33,594 nucleotides of DNA from Prevotellaceae bacterium UBA4372 (GCA_002391275.1 DGSC01000019.1:1-33594), one strand, 5' to 3'; counted from the first letter of the stretch, positions 7,004-16,794 are shown. A program made the numbers and translations. Notes: generated from the letters alone by a model not told the origin.

Positions 7004-10000
7004 TTACTTCACGAGCACCTTCTGTACGCTGCCGTCGGCCTTGCGTACGATGTTGATGCCACGACGCAGGCTGTTGCTCTGACGACCGTCGAGGGTGTAG
7101 ACAGCAACAGGAGTTGCCACAGTCTTAGCCTCGATGCCTTCAACAGCTGTGGGAACCTCTTCACCGAAGAAGATGATCTTGAAGTTGTCAGCAGCCAGCC
7201 AGTTGAAGTTAGCGCCCTGAGTCATCAGACCGATGGTCGTAACGTCGGTGCCGTTGGAATAGAAGCCTTGAGTGAAGTGAGCGGGCTGACCGGTTGTGCC
7301 AGTGATAGCCATGCTTGCCTTGCTTACCTCTTCGCCGACGCGAGCAAACAGATAGCCGCCTTGTACGCCACCTTCGGGCTCAGAAGCCTGGTTAACAGCA
7401 TAGCCGTCAACCTCCAGCTGATACCAACCTTCGGGAAGAACGCCGAGAACCTGGCTGATTTCACCGTCCTTCAGAGCTGTGCCATTAGCCCAAGCCTCTA
7501 CGAAGTGCAGAACCTGGAGGCCAGTTTCACTGTTGGTGTAGCCCTCTTCCTTAGCCTGATACTGAACGTTATTACCCATGTTCGTGTCAAGAGTCCAGTG
7601 ATTAGCATTCTGAAGCTCGAAGTCGCTGTTGAGGATCATGCTGCTTACATCGCTGCCAGTCTCAGCACCTTCCATTGCGCTGTTGACATAAGGCTGATGG
7701 AACTTGACAGGAAGCACCTTCATGTAATTCTGAATCTGCTCAATGTTTTCGAAATCTTCACTGTAGATATGGTCGTCGATTTCACCCTTCAGAGCGTTAT
7801 ACTCGTCTGTTGCAGTGTAACCTTCTTCCAACTCATACTCTTGGTAAGCATTGTACATAGCCATCAGCTCCTCATAAGCTTTGTTGTCAGCCTTTGCTTG
7901 TTCGCCAAGAGCCTTAATCTCGTTGAGGAGGGCTGTAGCCTCATCCATCTCTGTGATGTTGTCCTTAGCGTCAACCTTGCCGGCAGTCTCATCTAAAGCT
8001 GTTTGGGTTCCTGTCGTAACAACAGAATTCTGTACGAGCTCGTCTAACTCATCCCACTGTTCCTGAATCTCATCAAGGATAACGGAAATTGCATCAGAAC
8101 CTTCGTAGGTGAGGGTGAAGTTATCCCAGAGAATCCACTGGTTGTTGCCTGTGCTGCGAACACCGATGGTAAGGTCGCCGCCAGTGTGCACGATGGAAAC
8201 ATCGTTGAGGTAGAAGGGCTCACCAGTAGTTGGGTTAATATTCTCGAAATATATACCAGCGCCTTGCATGGAATTAGGAATGTAACCACCAAGTTCTGTG
8301 TTCTCGACATCGTATGGCCATGCTGTCGAACCGGGGTTCTCAGGATCGTAAAGCAGTGGCTCTGCGCTGCTCTCTTCGGTGATGCTCTTGAACTTCTTCT
8401 CTGAAGCACCTGCATAGAGAACCATGTTCTTCTCGCCGCTATCTAAGCGAACGAAACCTTGAACAGTCACACGGTAAGCACCGGCAGGCATGTTCTTAAT
8501 GGTCTGGTTGAAGTCGAAAGCTTTGTGAAAAGCCTCAATATTGTGGTAAGTACCGCTGAGCTCGGTGATGTCACCGCTTGTGCAGCTCCAGCCAGGGATA
8601 TTACCAGTGTAATTAGTCTTGTCGTCGGCTGAACGTCCATACTGACCAATGTTGAAGTCTGCGTTCTGAACAAGGAGCGTAAGGTCGTCGCCAGCCTGAA
8701 TGGAAGAGCCGTCACCTACGAACTCTACGACCATGTTGTGAACCTTCTCTTGAGCCTCTGCCAAGCCTTCTTCGGTAAGGGTGCCGTTTGTGAAAGCATC
8801 GGTGAGTTCACCTTCAGCCCAGGTTCCAATCTGCTGCTGCAATTCTGACCATTGGTTCTTCTCAGCAAGGTAAGATACAGTGTTGAGGGCATTGTTGTAG
8901 ACCTGCTGATACTGCTGGTAAACAGCATTGGACTTCTTCACGGCATCCATAGCGCTCTTCAGAGCTTCATCGGCAGCTTTTATTTCTTCAGATGAACCGC
9001 TCTCAACGATACTCTTAGCAGTCTCAAGAGCTGAGTTGAAAGATGTACCTACTTCATTGCTTACGTTGTAGATGTAAGATGCTGCCTCAATGTCATTGTT
9101 GCCTACTTCAGAGATATTGGGAGCAAGCGCTTCTGCTGTAGCGATTGTGGCTTCGAGAGCGAGCTGTTCCTGACTCTTCGTTGTCTCGCCGTAGTAAGTC
9201 AGCTTGAAGTTGTCGGCTGAAATCCAGTTGGCTGTTGTGCTCTCTACCTTCAGACCGAAAGTGATGGCGTCGTCGCCATTGCTGATGAATACAACAGACC
9301 AGTGCTTAGGCTGAGTGTCTGGTGACTTGATGGGTTCGCGGACTTCGCTCTCATCACCTTCGATGAAGATGTAAGCACCTTCAACAGCATCTTCTGCACT
9401 CTTGCCGTTCAAACCGCCCTGGCGGGTAGCCATAGCGTCGCACTCAAGGATATACTTGCCTTTGGGAAGACCATAGATGGTCTGAGAGATGGTACCGTCG
9501 CCGAGACCTTGATTTTGGCTTATCCATGCCTCAATGAATGCATTGATCGTAACCCAGTTCTGTGACTCGTCAGTCTTTCCGTCTACGCGATTCTGCCATT
9601 GGAGGTTTTGACCGCCGACAGTGATGGTCCAGCCATTGATGTCGGTGTCGAAGTTAGGATTAACAAGCACTTGATCCGTAACGTCGAGAGGATTGCTCTC
9701 AGAAGCACCATTGAAGTCGTATTGCTGACCTTTGATGAGGGCACGGATGTGGCCTGCTGCTTTCTTGATTTCCTCAAGAGTTGCATCGGGGTTGTTGTAG
9801 GTGCTGATACCGTCAGCTACATCTACACCAGCCTCTTCACCTTCGGCAATGGCATTCTTCAGATCAACGAGCGCATTGTAGACTGCCATGTCTTCGTTGT
9901 ATTGATCGGTAGCTGCTTTGTAGGATTCGGTCGTTGCTTCACGCCAGTCTCTGATGCTCTGAGCCACTTCGTCGGTGGCTTCGATGAACTTCCAGTTTAC

Positions 10001-10648
10001 CAAGTAGGGATTGCCGGCCCAGTTCACGCCAATCTTTGAGTCGTTCCAGGTGTATGTGCCAGCGGCAAGGTCAACGACACCGAGCAGACGCCAATAATCC
10101 ATATATTCGGCTGCGTCTTCAGCGTTAACGTTAGTAGCATCGTAGGGGAATTGGTTGGCACAGTGGAACATATACTCGTTGGCATTTGTTGTTGGGACAA
10201 ACTGCCACTTGCCAGCACGATCGCCCTTGCCACCATCTATCCATGAAGCATTGCCTTCACCGGTAACGTAGGCGCCATTTCCTTTGTCAGTCATCAGCGT
10301 GCGGATAAAGTAATAATCCTCACCGTCAACCGCTTCGATAGCAAAGGGAACAACATAATTCTTGTTTGTTTCCACTTTAATAGTTGTTCCATTAGGAGCA
10401 ACGATTGAGTCGGTGGTCAAAACGGTGCGTGTACCCCAGTCGTTGCCAGTTCCCATAAACTGTGCAGCACCCGTATTGTAGATGTAGTAAGTGCTGCCTG
10501 CTACAGGATCGACCCACGTACCATTGAAGGCTTCGCGCACAGGTTGAACTGGCTTCTTAGGATCAGGCAGTTCGGTTTGTGCCCATGCACCAGTACTCGA
10601 GAACATGACGCCAATGAGGGCCATGAGAGAGAGTAATTTGTGTTTCAT
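7004..10648 (-). CDS. Giant secreted multi-module protein, paralogue A (1214 aa)
   Basis: No characterised family is recognised, but the architecture is clear. A signal peptide (1-23, ending GAWA) is followed by a beta-rich N-terminal domain (about 45-225, YYIYNTGAAQFMGTGNDWGT), which resembles a ricin-type lectin fold. Three jelly-roll-like modules (about 319-487, 652-851, 1000-1163) alternate with helical spacers. Each module opens with a pattern like LVNPNFDTDINGW, has a middle strand such as GLPKGKYILECDA, and closes with ADNFKLTYYG or a variant. Such modules usually bind carbohydrate. The last 35 residues (VYTLDGRQSNSLRRGINIV, ending KVLVK) resemble a type IX secretion sorting domain. 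No catalytic motif is seen. It shares its whole layout with the next gene, and both have separate promoters and terminators. A glycan-binding surface or secreted role is inference. Confidence 0.85.
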   Translation of the reverse strand: MKHKLLSLMALIGVMFSSTGAWAQTELPDPKKPVQPVREAFNGTWVDPVAGSTYYIYNTGAAQFMGTGNDWGTRTVLTTDSIVAPNGTTIKVETNKNYVVPFAIEAVDGEDYYFIRTLMTDKGNGAYVTGEGNASWIDGGKGDRAGKWQFVPTTNANEYMFHCANQFPYDATNVNAEDAAEYMDYWRLLGVVDLAAGTYTWNDSKIGVNWAGNPYLVNWKFIEATDEVAQSIRDWREATTESYKAATDQYNEDMAVYNALVDLKNAIAEGEEAGVDVADGISTYNNPDATLEEIKKAAGHIRALIKGQQYDFNGASESNPLDVTDQVLVNPNFDTDINGWTITVGGQNLQWQNRVDGKTDESQNWVTINAFIEAWISQNQGLGDGTISQTIYGLPKGKYILECDAMATRQGGLNGKSAEDAVEGAYIFIEGDESEVREPIKSPDTQPKHWSVVFISNGDDAITFGLKVESTTANWISADNFKLTYYGETTKSQEQLALEATIATAEALAPNISEVGNNDIEAASYIYNVSNEVGTSFNSALETAKSIVESGSSEEIKAADEALKSAMDAVKKSNAVYQQYQQVYNNALNTVSYLAEKNQWSELQQQIGTWAEGELTDAFTNGTLTEEGLAEAQEKVHNMVVEFVGDGSSIQAGDDLTLLVQNADFNIGQYGRSADDKTNYTGNIPGWSCTSGDITELSGTYHNIEAFHKAFDFNQTIKNMPAGAYRVTVQGFVRLDSGEKNMVLYAGASEKKFKSITEESSAEPLLYDPENPGSTAWPYDVENTELGGYIPNSMQGAGIYFENINPTTGEPFYLNDVSIVHTGGDLTIGVRSTGNNQWILWDNFTLTYEGSDAISVILDEIQEQWDELDELVQNSVVTTGTQTALDETAGKVDAKDNITEMDEATALLNEIKALGEQAKADNKAYEELMAMYNAYQEYELEEGYTATDEYNALKGEIDDHIYSEDFENIEQIQNYMKVLPVKFHQPYVNSAMEGAETGSDVSSMILNSDFELQNANHWTLDTNMGNNVQYQAKEEGYTNSETGLQVLHFVEAWANGTALKDGEISQVLGVLPEGWYQLEVDGYAVNQASEPEGGVQGGYLFARVGEEVSKASMAITGTTGQPAHFTQGFYSNGTDVTTIGLMTQGANFNWLAADNFKIIFFGEEVPTAVEGIEAKTVATPVAVYTLDGRQSNSLRRGINIVRKADGSVQKVLVK

Positions 10649-10743
10649 AAAGCAGTTAATAAATTTGTTAGTAAATAAGTGTGTTCTGTTACAAATACTT
10701 CTTTTTGGTAGTTGTAAGGTGCTTTTACACCTTTATTTCGTGA

Positions 10744-10751
10744 CAAAATTA
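10744..10751 (-). promoter_or_regulatory. -7 promoter element for the 1214-residue protein gene
   Basis: Minus-strand TAATTTTG, 96 bp upstream of the ATG at 10648, which gives a leader of roughly 90 nt. Confidence 0.65.
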
Positions 10752-10817
10752 CACTTATTATTTAAACATCAGTATTTCGGCCCTTTAAAAACGTGTTTGT
10801 TTAAGGATTATTAACAT

Positions 10818-10845
10818 AAAGGCGCTGCATTGCTGCAGCGCCTTT
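10818..10845 (-). terminator. Terminator hairpin of the 1254-residue protein gene
   Basis: A perfect 12-bp stem (AAAGGCGCTGCA with TGCAGCGCCTTT) has a 4-nt loop and lies about 50 bp after the stop. The T-run after it on the minus strand is short, so efficiency is uncertain. Confidence 0.7.
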
Positions 10846-10893
10846 ATAATTAAATGTATGTGCGCGTGTGCGCGAATAAGGGTAATAGTCGGT

Positions 10894-13800
10894 TTACTTC
10901 ACGAGAACCTTTGCGACCTTACCGTTAGCCTGGCGAACAATGTTGATGCCACGGCCGAGACGGTTGCTCTGGCGACCATCGATAGTGTAGATGACGGCAG
11001 GAGCGTTGCTGGTCTGAGCTTCTACGGCTTCAACAGCTGTCGGGCATTCTGGGCCGAGGTACTCAAGTTTGAAGTTGTCGAACGGGCACCAGTCTTTGGC
11101 CACGGCAACAGTCTTCTTCAGACCGATGCGTACGCTGCCTTCAGCGAAGCCGTCAACACCGTAACCGAATACGAGGGTGTTGTGGTAGCGGTTGTTTTCT
11201 TCATTGACGAAGGTTGTCAAACTGCTCTGGTTGTTAGGAGCATCGAAGCCGCCGAGTTCCTCGTTGAGGTCGTAGAGTGTTCCGATGGCAGTCACGTTTT
11301 CCTTGTCGGCGAGAGCGTAGGGGATGGCACCGTTTTCGGTGTCGCTCCACTGCATGAGCTTCTTTTCAGCACGGCCGAGGGCGTAGAAGTAAACGTCGTT
11401 AGCGGGCGTATTGCCTGCGATGAGTTGCTCAGTCTCAGCATTGCTGTCGCCAGCGCGGTAGAGGCCGTCTACACAGAGGCGGTAGTAACCGTTCTTGAGC
11501 TTGGGCAGATCCTGGTAGATATCGAAGGTGCTGGCGTCCCAGAACTCCATGACGCCCTCACGACCCTTACCGCCGTTGGTCTCAAATTCGGCAGTCCAGC
11601 CGGTAGGAATAGCGGTGGTTTGGTTTATCATGTCGTCGAAGGTGCCGTTGACAAGGATAGGCAGGTCAACGGGGTTCTCTTCAGAAGCGTCGGCGAGCTC
11701 TTGCATGCTCAGTACGTAGTCGTACCATGCAGCGGGCAGGTTGTCGAGCCACTCTTGAATCTTCTCGTTGCTTTCATAGCTGTCTGATCCCATGGATGTG
11801 TCAATAGCACTGAGGATGTCATTGAGCTTGTTGTCGGTGAATGTGCCTTCGAGCTCTGTCATCTTGTTCTGGTAGAGTGTGAAGGCATCGCCGATCTTCT
11901 GGGTGAGTTCCTTACTGAGCTTTGAAGCGTTGATGGCAGCCTGCATCGTCTTGAGAGCTGCTTCCTGGCTTTCCTTGCCCTGTGTGAGTGAGCTTTCACC
12001 GGCTTGCTTGGCCTTTTCGATGAGGGCCTTTGTTCCATCTACGCCATAGTCGTCGATCAATTCAAGTTGGTCGAGCATGCTCTGTACTTCTTCTTCAAGG
12101 CCTTGGACGCCTTCGTAGAAGATTTCTACACCTCCGATGACAACCCATGAGTTGCCTTGGAGAAGGTCTGTGCCGGCAAATCCGAAGCGGAGTGTGCCGC
12201 CATCTTCGATGATGTTGCTGCTTACGCTGATGTAAGCACTCTCGGCCTGAGCTTGATAGGCAGGATCGGTGAAGAGCTTGTTAGCGCCAGCCTGGCCGTT
12301 GACGATATAGATAGGCGTTGTTTCGTCGCCTACGTTTGCATCGTTGCCCTCGACGAGTTGAGTCTCAGTAGCGAGTGCACCCACGTTGGTTATCTGAGTG
12401 TGGCTGTTGCCAGCGTAGATATAGGCGTACTCATCACCTTCATACTCGCCGTTCTGATAAGCGGGATAGTTGGTGGCGTTGTCAGTTACACGGTAGAAAG
12501 CATGTGTCTTGAGCGTGTACTTACCCTTTGGCAGGTTGTTGAACTCGCGGTAGATATCGAAGGGATATGCATTCCATACTTCAGCCGTGGCGGCATTGAT
12601 CTTGAAGTTGGCTGTACCTGTTGCGTTCTTCCAAACGGGAGCATCCGTGGGATAGCCAGTGGTAAGGCTCTTGTACTCGCTGGTGGGGAACTGCATGAGG
12701 TCGAAGAGCGGAGTGATGTCGAGCGGCTGGTCAAGTGGAGCGCCTGCCTGTGCAGCAGTGTCGAACATTTCTTGGATTGTGTTCTTCACCATTTCATCGT
12801 AGCTGTTGATAGCTTCGTTGATTTCGTCGCTGCTGATGCTCTTGTTGTCGTAGCCTTGGCTCATGTTCGTATAGAGGTCTTCTATTTTCTGGAGCAGCAC
12901 ATTGTAACCGGGCTTGTTGTAAGCCGATTGGTCAGCCTCAAGCTTCTTGACGAAGGTGGCGAGCTTGGCATACGTAGCCTGTGAGGCAGTTACGGCCAAG
13001 CGTGCAGTGTTGAGCTTGTTGTAGGCTGCTTTGTAGTCGGCATCCTTGCTGCTGTCTGAAGCGTCGTCAACAAGAGGCTGGCTCTCTTGGAGTGCTGCCT
13101 GCAATGCATCGATAAGAGTCTGCTGGGCGATGATGTCGTTGCCGTTGAGCATGGCATTGGTTGTAGCTACCTCTGTGCGCAGAGCCGTGTAAGAGGGCAG
13201 CACCTGACTCGGGCCTGCCATGGCGAGCTTGAAGTTGTCGGCAGCCATCCAGTTGAGGTTGGTGTCGTCGGACATAAGACCTATTTCTACGCTCTCAACA
13301 TCGTCGATGTCGAACTCGAATGTGAAGTGAGTCGGCAGTCGGCCATCACCTTCGGGATCCTCAACGTCGCGCAGCGTGCTTTCGCTGTGTACGGTGATAG
13401 AACCGTCGTTGTAGAAGAGGTAGATGCCGCGATAATCGTCGGGCGAAACCCATTGATCGCTGGAGGCAGCAGTCTGGTTGCGTGCAATACCGTCGCACTC
13501 GAGGATGTAGTGACCAGAGGGCAGACCGTTGATGGTCTGATAGATTTTACCATCGTTCAGGAGGTTGGGTGCGGGACGCCAAGCCTCGATGAACTTCTCA
13601 ATGTGTACATCTTCAGCAGCATTGTGGTAGGTGTTGTTATCTTGATAGCCTTGGTTCTGGCCAATGCCTTCCGTAACAGTCCAGCCGTCGATGTTTCCAG
13701 CATTGAAGTCGGGGTTCACGAGAATGTACTTCGTGAGGTCAACGGGATTGTCGATAGTAGAATTCTTTTTAGCATAGGGCAAGATAGCCTGGCGCACATT

Positions 13801-14658
13801 GGGCTTAAGGGCCTCAACGGCAGCATTCAGCTCCTCTACGGTAGCATTCTCGTTGTTGTAGACCTCGCTGGCTGCTGAATAGTCGGCACCATACTTGGCT
13901 GCATCGTTCAGCATCTCGTAGAGAGGAACGCGTGCGTTGTAGATGGCCAATTCAGCGGCGTAGGAAGAAGCCGCTGATGTATAGCCTTCCAAGTCGAACC
14001 CGTCGGCGGGGATGAATATCCAGTCGATGTCGGCATCCTCAACTGTGCAGTTGAACTTAACCTTTTTGCCAGCACCTGTGCTGCCGAGGTATTCGTCAAG
14101 CGCATTGGGGAAGTTGGTGTCTTCCTCACTCGTCTGAATGTAGTAGTAGCCTTTGTTGTTTTTTGTGAACTTCCATACGAAGCCTTTGCCCTGGTTGTTC
14201 AAGTCGACATAGCCGTCGTCGGCATCAGAGCGGAAGAGGTAGATGAAGTCGGTTTTAAAGCCGTTGGTCCATTCCTGTCCTTGTGTACGGCCGTGGTCGC
14301 CCGTGAGGTTGTATCTTTCCTTCAAGCGAAGCGTCCAACCACTGGCAGGTGCGGCCATCGCGGTGCCTTTGGTACCTGTAATTTGGGTGCCGTAATCAAT
14401 AGTTTCGGCAATCAATGCCACGTAAGGAATAGCGTCGCTGGAGAGGCTGATTTGCGTAGCCCACACATTGGCACCGGTAATAAACTGGCCAGCACCTACG
14501 TTCATGACGTAGTAGGCCGTACCAGACTCAACATCGGCTGCATTTTCCAGCAGGATGCTTGAAGGGTTGGTCGGTGCAACAGGCGCTGTCCACTGCTGGG
14601 CCATGGCAGCAACGCTCATTGCAGCCACAGCCATTAATGAAAGAAAACGCTGTTTCAT
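10894..14658 (-). CDS. Giant secreted multi-module protein, paralogue B (1254 aa)
   Basis: This is a paralogue of the downstream neighbour. The signal peptide is MKQRFLSLMAVAAMSVAAMA. The N-terminal beta domain (about 45-215) contains YYVMNVGAGQFITGANVWAT, aligned with YYIYNTGAAQFMGTGNDWGT in the neighbour. Three modules lie at about 305-484, 645-850 and 998-1203. The first has LVNPDFNAGNIDGWTV, GLPSGHYILECDGIARN and MAADNFKLAMAG. Helical spacers of 110-160 residues separate them. The tail IYTIDGRQSNRLGRGINIV...KVLVK is nearly identical to that of paralogue A, so it is a conserved sorting-like signal. The modules have diverged far more than the tail, which suggests an old duplication with different ligands. 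No enzyme motif is visible. Confidence 0.85.
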   Translation of the reverse strand: MKQRFLSLMAVAAMSVAAMAQQWTAPVAPTNPSSILLENAADVESGTAYYVMNVGAGQFITGANVWATQISLSSDAIPYVALIAETIDYGTQITGTKGTAMAAPASGWTLRLKERYNLTGDHGRTQGQEWTNGFKTDFIYLFRSDADDGYVDLNNQGKGFVWKFTKNNKGYYYIQTSEEDTNFPNALDEYLGSTGAGKKVKFNCTVEDADIDWIFIPADGFDLEGYTSAASSYAAELAIYNARVPLYEMLNDAAKYGADYSAASEVYNNENATVEELNAAVEALKPNVRQAILPYAKKNSTIDNPVDLTKYILVNPDFNAGNIDGWTVTEGIGQNQGYQDNNTYHNAAEDVHIEKFIEAWRPAPNLLNDGKIYQTINGLPSGHYILECDGIARNQTAASSDQWVSPDDYRGIYLFYNDGSITVHSESTLRDVEDPEGDGRLPTHFTFEFDIDDVESVEIGLMSDDTNLNWMAADNFKLAMAGPSQVLPSYTALRTEVATTNAMLNGNDIIAQQTLIDALQAALQESQPLVDDASDSSKDADYKAAYNKLNTARLAVTASQATYAKLATFVKKLEADQSAYNKPGYNVLLQKIEDLYTNMSQGYDNKSISSDEINEAINSYDEMVKNTIQEMFDTAAQAGAPLDQPLDITPLFDLMQFPTSEYKSLTTGYPTDAPVWKNATGTANFKINAATAEVWNAYPFDIYREFNNLPKGKYTLKTHAFYRVTDNATNYPAYQNGEYEGDEYAYIYAGNSHTQITNVGALATETQLVEGNDANVGDETTPIYIVNGQAGANKLFTDPAYQAQAESAYISVSSNIIEDGGTLRFGFAGTDLLQGNSWVVIGGVEIFYEGVQGLEEEVQSMLDQLELIDDYGVDGTKALIEKAKQAGESSLTQGKESQEAALKTMQAAINASKLSKELTQKIGDAFTLYQNKMTELEGTFTDNKLNDILSAIDTSMGSDSYESNEKIQEWLDNLPAAWYDYVLSMQELADASEENPVDLPILVNGTFDDMINQTTAIPTGWTAEFETNGGKGREGVMEFWDASTFDIYQDLPKLKNGYYRLCVDGLYRAGDSNAETEQLIAGNTPANDVYFYALGRAEKKLMQWSDTENGAIPYALADKENVTAIGTLYDLNEELGGFDAPNNQSSLTTFVNEENNRYHNTLVFGYGVDGFAEGSVRIGLKKTVAVAKDWCPFDNFKLEYLGPECPTAVEAVEAQTSNAPAVIYTIDGRQSNRLGRGINIVRQANGKVAKVLVK

Positions 14659-14762
14659 AAATTTGATTTGTTAGTTAATAATTAAAATGTTAATTAGTTA
14701 GGGTTTCTTTAAGTTCACATATAATATACGTACATACGCGCCCGTATGTATATACATGGGTA

Positions 14763-14793
14763 CAAAGGTAGCTAAAAGGTGTTTTTTTGCAAA
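14763..14793 (-). promoter_or_regulatory. Complete -7/-33 promoter for the 1254-residue protein gene
   Basis: On the minus strand TTTG (14790-14793) and TACCTTTG (14763-14770) are separated by 19 bp, the spacing expected for the Bacteroidetes primary sigma factor. The ATG is 105 bp further on. It is the best-formed promoter in the window. Confidence 0.8.
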
Positions 14794-14836
14794 AGAAAAA
14801 TGTTAAAAATGAAGTTTTAAAACATTTTTCTTTTTT

Positions 14837-16078
14837 TTATGTTTGGTCTGAAGGCCGATGTTTCACGTTCTGTGGCTCATCGTCGCCGAGGTTGTTGAAG
14901 TAGCTGATGATGGCTTCGGGCGTGAGACTTTCGACAGGTCTTGCTGGTTGGAAGTAGGTTTTCGAACGGTTGCCTCTCATGACTTCGCTTACGAGTGGTT
15001 GTTGCTCGTCGGCGGTGAGCTCGTAAAGGATAGTGTTGACGAGCGAGAGGGGTAGGGCTGTTGCTGCGGCGAGCTCGGTGGCTGTGACCGCCTCGCCCCG
15101 GTAGAATGCGTCGTTGAGTGCATTCATGATGCGTACGGCCACGCGGTCGTGAGCGGCGCGGCTGAGATGTGGAGCCACCTTTTCGAAAGCGAAGTCGGCT
15201 TCCATCTGGTTGGCATAGGAGAGCTGTGCGCCGAAGAGGCAGATCGTCCACGAGAGTTGCATCCAAAGCATGAACAGAGGGATGGCTGCGAACGAACCGT
15301 AGATGGCGCTGTAGCTTGAGATCCACACCTGCGAATGGATGTAAAACCATTGCAGCCCTTGGAAGGCACAGCCTGCAAGGATGCCTGGCACGATGGTAGA
15401 GCTCCACCGCACGTCGGTGTTGGGCATCATCTTGTAGAGCCCCATGAAGGCTGCCGAGGTGAGCACGTAGGGCGAGAGTTGCACCAATAGCTGTATGCCG
15501 TTGTTGACGAAGGTGAATGAAGGCAGGAAATTGCCTATGCCGACGATGAAGATTTGCAGACCGGAGGTTACGACGATGACGATGGGTAGCAGGAAAAAGA
15601 TGCTGATGTAGTCGACCGTCCGCCGGTAGATATTGCGCGACGACTTGACGCTCCAGATGGTGTTGAAAGCCGTTTCGATGTTGGAGGTGAGGCTGATGAG
15701 GGTGTAGAGCAGCAAGAGCAAGCCGATGCCTATGAACAGTCCGCCACGTGTGCGCTCGAGGTACGAGTTGATGAAGGTCATGATGGTGTCGGTCATCTCG
15801 GGCGTGAAGCGAACGTTTTCTGTCAGTTTCTGCTGGATGAGCTGGTCGAAGCCGAATCCTCGCGCTATGGCGAAGACGATAGCCAGTATGGGCACTGCGC
15901 TGAGGACGCTGGCGTAGGTGAGGGCCGAGGCGTGAGCCGAGAGGTTGCGGTCTATGAAGAGCTCCACGGCAATGAAGAGGCGTCGTATGGTGTGCACAGC
16001 CCATCGCTTCATACGGGGCAGCTGACTGGCGTCCAAGGACCATAGGAGGCCTTCACGAAAGAATTGTAGGATGCTCAT
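14837..16078 (-). CDS. YihY/BrkB family inner-membrane protein
   Basis: Members of this family (once called RNase BN by mistake) are integral membrane proteins of uncertain transport function. The 413-residue protein has a cytoplasmic N-terminus, then the family start FIDRNLSAHASALTYASVLSAVPILAIVFA with the conserved small-residue helix. Further spans are near GGLFIGIGLLLLLYTLISL, YISIFFLLPIVIVVTSGLQIF and WSSTIVPGILAGCAFQGLQW, and AAIPLFMLWMQLSWTICLFG follows. The extra C-terminal part (about 310-413) looks like a winged-helix domain, as in several Bacteroidetes homologues. Neither an operon partner nor a clear promoter is visible. Confidence 0.92.
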   Translation of the reverse strand: MSILQFFREGLLWSLDASQLPRMKRWAVHTIRRLFIAVELFIDRNLSAHASALTYASVLSAVPILAIVFAIARGFGFDQLIQQKLTENVRFTPEMTDTIMTFINSYLERTRGGLFIGIGLLLLLYTLISLTSNIETAFNTIWSVKSSRNIYRRTVDYISIFFLLPIVIVVTSGLQIFIVGIGNFLPSFTFVNNGIQLLVQLSPYVLTSAAFMGLYKMMPNTDVRWSSTIVPGILAGCAFQGLQWFYIHSQVWISSYSAIYGSFAAIPLFMLWMQLSWTICLFGAQLSYANQMEADFAFEKVAPHLSRAAHDRVAVRIMNALNDAFYRGEAVTATELAAATALPLSLVNTILYELTADEQQPLVSEVMRGNRSKTYFQPARPVESLTPEAIISYFNNLGDDEPQNVKHRPSDQT

Positions 16079-16291
16079 TCGTAGGTGTTCTGTTTAGCTG
16101 GTTGTACCTGTTTCTACGGGTAGTTAGGGCAGTTGAGGTGGTAGGGAAGTCTGGGACTACACCATCGAGCATGTGCTCTACGGGCTGATGGCAGATAAGA
16201 CGTGCAAGCGTTGAGCACGGCTTGCGCCTTTTCCTCGGCCTTGTCCGTACCGTAGAAGATGGATTACCTTGACTTCAAAAGCTATTGCGAT

Positions 16292-16698
16292 AATAAAAAA
16301 GCAGTGGGCCTGTAAGCCGGGTTCTGTGCCCGCCGAAGCGGGTGCTTGCCATTTATCTACGACGCCGTTCGCACGACGCCTCTATCGTTCTACCCTCCAA
16401 CTCGGGCGGGCCGCCCTCTCTCGCCCTTACGGCCGCTTGGCCGCAGTAGACGCGTTGCTGGTTTACGCGAACTTTCCACCTCCGGTGTGCACAGCACGCA
16501 TGTCGCCATACGCCTGGTGAGCTCTTACCTCGCCTTCTCACCCTTACCGCCCTTTGGGCGGCGGTTCTTTTCTTCTGCACGTACTAACTCTCGCGAGCTT
16601 CTATCCGTTAGGTAGCGGAGTGCCCTGTGTGGCCCGGACTTTCCTCTCGCCTGCCACCCGAAGGGCGCAGGCCAGCGGCAAGCCGTCCCACTGCTTTT
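16292..16698 (-). ncRNA. rnpB: RNase P RNA (type A) with its terminator
   Basis: This is the catalytic RNA that trims tRNA 5' ends. On the minus strand the 5' end has AAGCAGTGGG (16687-16696), which pairs with CCCACTGCTT at the 3' end (16299-16308) as helix P1. Hallmarks are GAGGAAAGTCCGGGC near the start, ACAGAA near the 3' end just before the P4 and P1 strands, and the GGTAAGGGTGAGAAGGCGAG region in the middle. Length is about 400 nt. P1 is followed by a run of T (16292-16300), which ends transcription. The promoter at 16706-16713 places the start a few bases before P1. Open frames across this region are not genes. Confidence 0.96.
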
Positions 16699-16705
16699 GT
16701 GGGCG

Positions 16706-16713
16706 CAAAGGTA
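16706..16713 (-). promoter_or_regulatory. -7 promoter element for rnpB
   Basis: Minus-strand TACCTTTG lies 8 bp before the mature 5' region of the RNA, so it fits a start at about 16698-16700. Confidence 0.8.
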
Positions 16714-16719
16714 CAAATA

Positions 16720-16747
16720 AATGAAGAATGAAGAATGAAGAATGTAG
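16720..16747. repeat. Four-copy 7-bp tandem repeat upstream of rnpB
   Basis: Three exact AATGAAG units and one AATGTAG unit. They cover the place where the -33 part of the rnpB promoter should be. Confidence 0.75.
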
Positions 16748-16794
16748 AATTTTTTTTCAATTGGGGAAAGGCGCTCTGTGCAACGCGCCCAGCC

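Noticed and set aside
10858..13878. Several long open frames (263-309 codons) on the plus strand opposite the second giant gene, and one of 242 codons at 7268-7996 opposite the first
   Set aside because: The minus-strand genes have signal peptides, conserved modules, promoters and terminators. The opposite frames have no recognisable domains and arise from codon bias.
14877..16043. 388-codon open frame in another reading frame of the YihY gene
   Set aside because: The product is His- and Arg-rich and low in complexity, as expected for an off-frame shadow; the YihY frame has clear membrane spans.
16140..16214. 25 protein-like codons (EVWDYTIEHVLYGLMADKTC) between rnpB and the YihY gene
   Set aside because: No start codon at the beginning, stops on both sides, and no recognised homologue; too short to call a gene or remnant.
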